A DNA stretch of 64,000 nucleotides from Shinella sp. SUS2 (GTDB taxonomy: Bacteria; Pseudomonadota; Alphaproteobacteria; Rhizobiales; Rhizobiaceae): NCBI RefSeq assembly GCF_001262505.1, contig NZ_KQ410731.1, forward strand, positions 62,001 through 126,000, written 5' to 3'. Of the stretch, positions 60,562-64,000 are shown in pieces. The translations under genes and the position numbers were made by a program. Under the pieces are notes generated by a model that saw only the letters and a program-made list of their open reading frames with translations, was not told where the DNA came from and searched no databases. Numbering within the stretch: the stretch's first letter is position 1; each line of letters begins with the position of its first letter.

Positions 60562-60761
60562 CGTGCCGCAACGCAAAGCTGGTAATGAACAATTTACTAC
60601 GCTTAACCTAATGATATCGCGTTAGAAAGTCACCCCATCGGCCTTGCGCCGCCACGGGGACCCATGAAGGGTTACGGGCAAGATGCGGTGCCGCCCGGCA
60701 CCGCTGCCCCGATTGTTTGTCGCTTTCCCCGTTTTCTCGAGTTGCCAGGATACCCCTCGGA

Positions 60762-62285
60762 ATGAAGCCAGCCCCGCAGACCGCCAGCCAGAACCATGAT
60801 ATCGCGCGCCGTCTGGACTACCTCGGCCTCGACGAGGCAGCCCTGAAGCGTCTGCGTACGCTGAAGCCCTTCATCGAGAAGGAGCTCGGCCCGGCGTTGG
60901 ACAAGTTCTACGCGATCGTGCGCAAGAGCCCGGAGGTGAACCACCTCTTCTCCAACGAAGCGCATATCAACCGGGCGAAGAATGCCCAGCTCGGTCATTG
61001 GGCGAACATCGCAACCGGCGATTTCACGGGCGACTATGCCACCAAGGTCCAGACGATCGGCCATGTGCATGCGCGCATCGGCCTGGAGCCGCGCTGGTAT
61101 ATCGGTGGCTATGCGCTGATCGTCGAGCATCTTCTGACGGAAGCCGTCAAATCTCTCTGGCCGAAGCAGGGCCTGTTTGCGCGCCAGGAGATCGGGCCGG
61201 AAGAGTTCGCGGCGCGTTTCTCCAGCCTGCTCAAGGCGATGTTCCTCGATATGGACCTCTCCATCTCCGTCTACAACGACATGACGGATCTCGCCAAGCA
61301 GCAGGCGGTGCAGGCCCAGGTCGTCGCCGAGGAGCGCAAGATCGTCAGCGACAGTTTCGGTGCTGCGTTGAAGCGCATCTCCGACGGCGATCTCACCGCG
61401 CGCATCACCGGCCCGCTGCCGCAAGCCTACGAGGCGCTGCGCGATGACTTCAACCACGCCATTTCCACGCTCTCGCAGGCGATCGGCAGTATTGGCGCAG
61501 GCGCCGGCTCCATTCATCTCAGCGCTCGTGAGATCGCGGTTGCGTCCGACGACCTTGCCAAGCGCACCGAACGGCAGGCCGCGAATCTGGAGGAAACGGC
61601 CGCCGCCGTCGAGCAGGTGACCACCACCGTGCGCCAGACGGCCCAGAGCGCCAATGAGGCGAACGCCCTCGTGATCGCGGCGCGTGACAATGCGCAGCAC
61701 GGCGGCGAGATCGTGGAGCATGCGATCGTCGCCATGGGAGAGATACAGGCGTCCTCCTCGGCCATCGCCAACATCATCGAGGTGATCGACGAGATCGCCT
61801 TCCAGACCAACCTGCTTGCGCTCAATGCCGGTATCGAGGCGGCGCGGGCGGGCGAGGCGGGGCGCGGCTTTGCCGTCGTTGCCTCCGAGGTGCGGGCGCT
61901 TGCCCAGCGCTGTGCCGATGCGGCGAAGGACATCCAGAACCTCATCGCCAAGTCGCATAGCCAGGTCGAGGACGGTGTGCGTTCGGTCGGCGAAGTCGCC
62001 CAGTCGCTGCGCCAGATCGTCACCCAGGTCGTCGAGGTCAGTGCCGTGTTCAACGCGATCCGTGCCAGCACGGCGGAACAGGCGACGGGCCTGCTGGCGG
62101 TCAATCAGGCGATCAACGCCATGGACCAGATCACCCAGCAGAACGCCGCCATGGTCGAGGAGGCGAATGCCGCCAGCCAGGCCTTGACGCAGGAAGCCGC
62201 CTCCATCGCCGCCCAGCTCAGCGCCTTCCGCACCAGCGGCGAGGCCCGCCCGGCGCAGGGCTCCGGCTACAGCCGCGCGGCTTGA
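60762..62285 (+). CDS. Globin-coupled methyl-accepting chemotaxis protein (HemAT-like, soluble)
   Basis: The 507-residue protein has a protoglobin sensor domain (about 1-175; haem His103 in [15 protein letters not shown]), a HAMP-like linker ([20 protein letters not shown], about 205-255) and an MCP signalling domain whose tip is [20 protein letters not shown]. There is no membrane span, so it is a cytoplasmic chemoreceptor, probably for oxygen or NO. The start is [11 protein letters not shown]; an upstream ATG at 60717 adds a poor leader. No che genes lie near. Confidence 0.9.
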   Translation: MKPAPQTASQNHDIARRLDYLGLDEAALKRLRTLKPFIEKELGPALDKFYAIVRKSPEVNHLFSNEAHINRAKNAQLGHWANIATGDFTGDYATKVQTIGHVHARIGLEPRWYIGGYALIVEHLLTEAVKSLWPKQGLFARQEIGPEEFAARFSSLLKAMFLDMDLSISVYNDMTDLAKQQAVQAQVVAEERKIVSDSFGAALKRISDGDLTARITGPLPQAYEALRDDFNHAISTLSQAIGSIGAGAGSIHLSAREIAVASDDLAKRTERQAANLEETAAAVEQVTTTVRQTAQSANEANALVIAARDNAQHGGEIVEHAIVAMGEIQASSSAIANIIEVIDEIAFQTNLLALNAGIEAARAGEAGRGFAVVASEVRALAQRCADAAKDIQNLIAKSHSQVEDGVRSVGEVAQSLRQIVTQVVEVSAVFNAIRASTAEQATGLLAVNQAINAMDQITQQNAAMVEEANAASQALTQEAASIAAQLSAFRTSGEARPAQGSGYSRAA

Positions 62286-62305
62286 GGCAGTCTTTCGGTC
62301 CATCG

Positions 62306-62340
62306 GGGCGGAGCGGCACGGAAGGCTGCTCCGCCCTATT
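62306..62340 (+). terminator. Probable terminator of the chemoreceptor gene
   Basis: Arms GGGCGGAGC and GCTCCGCCC (62306-62336) with a 13-base loop, followed by TATTT. The T run is weak. Confidence 0.55.
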
Positions 62341-62376
62341 TCCAGGGTATTTCCGCTGAACGCGCGTTCATCGGAA

Positions 62377-62449
62377 ATGCCTTGTCTCCTTGTTTTTCCG
62401 GCATTGTCCGACGCCGAAGCGATCCCGTTTCGGCTGGAAATGCTCTATT
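62377..62449. repeat. Short palindromic intergenic repeat, copy 3 (extended)
   Basis: The core at 62413-62434 (arms GCCGAAGCGA and TTTCGGC, one mismatch) and the flanks TTTTTCCGGCATTGTCCGA and TGGAAATGCTCTAT match copy 2 at 37790-37860. It overlaps the last codons of the GH5-like gene. Confidence 0.75.
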
Positions 62450-63638
62450 TCTGCATGCGCGCCTTCAGAAGCTCCATAAGCTTGCCGTCGCGCGGCAATG
62501 TGCCGGCCTTGCCCTGTTCCTTCAGCCAGTAGAACCGGCCGGGTTCCACCTTGGCGGACAGTTCATAGTCCATGCCCTCCCACTCGTCCTCGCGGAAGGA
62601 ATAGAAGGCCCAGTGGCCGCCTCGCGCATCCACGGCGTCCGTGACGTCGGTCAGATAGGTGCCGCAGTCGGTCCACAGGCGCATGCAGCCGAATTCGGCG
62701 GCAACCACACGGCTCGGCGGCACGCCGGCGGCCTTTGCCCAGTCGAAGGCCGTGCCGATATGATCGCCGATGGCTTTCCGATCCCAGGCCGTCTTGCCGC
62801 CGGCATAGTCCGTCGTGGTACCGGGATAGGAAAGCGGCGTTTTGCGCTTCATGTTCGGCGCGCTCGTGGCGTCATAGGGCTCGTACATGTGGAAGGCATA
62901 GAGCACCCGCTCATCGGCAAGACGCTCCGGCCAGGCGGCGAGGGCACGCGGATTGGCGTAGTAGCCGCCATCGACCATCACGGGCGTTACCGGATCGACG
63001 GTGCGGATTGCCGCGATCATGCGCATGTAGAGGTTTGGCAGGTCGCGGGTGCTGCCGGTGTTCTTCTCCTGCCAGGCGGAGATCTCCGCCATTGCGGCGT
63101 TTTCCGCAAGCCCGGTCGTCTTTTCCGGGGCCGGTTCGTTGAGCAGGTTGTAGGCGGCGACGGCCGGATGGTCCTTGAGCGCCGCTGCGAGGTCGTGCCA
63201 GAACGCGACCGCCTGGCCGGCATAGGCCGGGTCGGACCATAGCCGGTCGTCGAACTTTCCGCCGTTCTGCTGCTTCCAGCGTGCGCCGGGCAGGCTGAGC
63301 GGAGTGATCACGACCTTGAGACCGGCGGCCCCGGCGGCGTCGAGCGTCTCGCGCAGCCTGGCGAGGTCGCCGGGCGGCAGGCCCTTGTAGCGGTCTGCGT
63401 CGCCGATCAGGAAGTCCCTGCCTTCGCCTTGCCATTTGCTGAAGGTGAGCCTTACCCAGCTGGCGCCGGTTGCTGCGAGTGCGTCGAAATAGGCCCGGTC
63501 CGGTGCCGCGGCGTTGAAACTGTTGCCGCCCTTCTGCGGGCTGTCCCAGAAGCCGATGAGGTCGGCAGCGCCGGCGGCGGGCGGCAAGAGGCCGGCAAGC
63601 GTGAGGCAGAGAAGGGCGGGGCGGAGTTTTTCAAGCAT
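62445..63638 (-). CDS. GH5-like glycoside hydrolase (cellulase family fold), secreted
   Basis: The 397-residue protein has a Sec signal (MLEKLRPALLCLTLAGLLPP, cleavage near AGAA, about 25) and a TIM-barrel of clan GH-A: GASWVRLTFSKW, AYNLLNEPAPEK (acid/base Glu) and VVAAEFGCMRLW (nucleophile Glu). Related enzymes cut beta-1,4-glucans or mannans. The start is chosen by the signal peptide; the longer upstream frame is not family-like. It is a single gene between a repeat and the terminator at 63799. Confidence 0.84.
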   Translation of the reverse strand: MLEKLRPALLCLTLAGLLPPAAGAADLIGFWDSPQKGGNSFNAAAPDRAYFDALAATGASWVRLTFSKWQGEGRDFLIGDADRYKGLPPGDLARLRETLDAAGAAGLKVVITPLSLPGARWKQQNGGKFDDRLWSDPAYAGQAVAFWHDLAAALKDHPAVAAYNLLNEPAPEKTTGLAENAAMAEISAWQEKNTGSTRDLPNLYMRMIAAIRTVDPVTPVMVDGGYYANPRALAAWPERLADERVLYAFHMYEPYDATSAPNMKRKTPLSYPGTTTDYAGGKTAWDRKAIGDHIGTAFDWAKAAGVPPSRVVAAEFGCMRLWTDCGTYLTDVTDAVDARGGHWAFYSFREDEWEGMDYELSAKVEPGRFYWLKEQGKAGTLPRDGKLMELLKARMQK

Positions 63639-63793
63639 GGGAGACCGGATTTTCGAATGCGACTTGCAGCAAGGGCGTGCGGAAGGATGGTTGCCCGTTC
63701 GCTTGCCAGAAGGACGTATCGACGCCAAAGGCGGCATTTTCCGGCCCACCGCGTGACGGAACGGCGCCATGCAACGGTTTTTCCGTGCAAATG

Positions 63794-63820
63794 AAAAAGC
63801 CGGCCTGAGGGCCGGCTTTT
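63794..63820 (-). terminator. Bidirectional hairpin terminator near the right edge
   Basis: Arms GCCGGCC and GGCCGGC (63799-63816) with AAAAA before and TTTT after, so it can work on both strands. It ends the minus-strand transpeptidase gene at 63840. Confidence 0.75.
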
Positions 63821-63839
63821 GCGGGACATCGTGTCATCG

Positions 63840-64000
63840 TCAGTCGACGAACTCGACCGTCACGCCGGCGCTGGCCATCTTGGCGAGTTCCGTCGCGTCC
63901 CAGTTGGTCAGGCGGATGCAGCCGTGGCTCTGCGTCTTGCCGATCTTCGAAGGCTCCGGCGTACCGTGGATACCGTAGGTCGGCTTCGACAGCGCGATCC
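63840..64000 (-). CDS. L,D-transpeptidase (YkuD/ErfK), C-terminal part only
   Basis: About 52 C-terminal codons are visible. They read LSKPTYGIHGTPEPSKIGK, then TQSHGCIRLTNWDATELAKM and end VTVEFVD with TGA at 63840-63842. SHGCIRL is the catalytic motif of periplasmic L,D-transpeptidases (ErfK/YbiS/YcfS type). The gene starts beyond the right edge. Confidence 0.88.
   Translation of the reverse strand, partial: IALSKPTYGIHGTPEPSKIGKTQSHGCIRLTNWDATELAKMASAGVTVEFVD

Overview
The window is GC-rich, densely coded DNA from an alphaproteobacterium, most probably a Rhizobiaceae member (Rhizobium/Shinella/Ensifer-like). Evidence: tandem TGA-N9-TCA iron-responsive operators of the rhizobial RirA type, six copies of a RIME-like intergenic palindrome, and a catabolic gene content rich in ABC and TRAP importers. 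No rRNA, tRNA, insertion sequence, prophage or CRISPR array was seen. The genus is inferred, not shown.

Layout. 1-432: 3' end of a cysteine hydrolase gene. 492-5109 (minus): siderophore-iron operon (TonB receptor, FhuF reductase, periplasmic binding protein) plus a small membrane protein. 5251-5424: DUF1328 membrane peptide. 5532-11083 (minus): ydcS-ydcT-ydcU-ydcV-patD, in the E. coli gene order, for uptake and oxidation of a polyamine-type compound, with a LysR gene upstream. 12335-14009 (plus): esterase, ACT-domain protein and secreted PAAR-like protein. 14218-19364 (minus): Opp/Dpp-type ABC importer. 19644-26430 (minus) with divergent cdhR: carnitine/gamma-butyrobetaine catabolism. 27516-36549: a tandem-HTH LysR regulator divergent from a five-gene operon, followed by an ASCH-like gene. 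36692-39346: GH25 lipoprotein, YdeI-family protein and L,D-transpeptidase. 39375-44297 (minus): Pot-type ABC importer plus SDR, with a divergent LuxR gene. 45639-46350: ribH behind an FMN riboswitch. 46481-50408 (minus): another ABC importer. 50512-51390: RpiR regulator. 51582-59570 (plus): N-formylglutamate amidohydrolase-like enzyme, TRAP transporter, glutamine-synthetase-like ligase, aldehyde dehydrogenase and iron-type alcohol dehydrogenase. 59789-62285: orphan ParA-like ATPase and globin-coupled chemoreceptor. 62445-64000 (minus): GH5-like hydrolase and the 3' end of an L,D-transpeptidase.

The most interesting part is 28839-35967. It encodes a HAL-fold lyase lacking the MIO-forming Ala-Ser-Gly, a hydantoinase, an M20-type carbamoylase, a DUF917 protein and a divergent urocanase. 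These five match one for one the five chemical steps known for bacterial ergothioneine catabolism (trimethylamine elimination, thiourocanate hydration, desulfurisation, hydantoin opening, decarbamoylation to glutamate). It lies next to the carnitine/gamma-butyrobetaine operon, so the region looks like an island for degrading trimethylammonium (betaine-type) compounds. A second coherent module is 50512-59570: the enzyme set fits gamma-glutamylation of an amine or amino alcohol, two oxidations and release of glutamate, and two matching 16-bp dyads flank the probable promoter next to the RpiR gene.

Limits: all functions are read from sequence motifs and remembered family knowledge. No database search or structure prediction was run. 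Substrates of the importers are mostly unknown.
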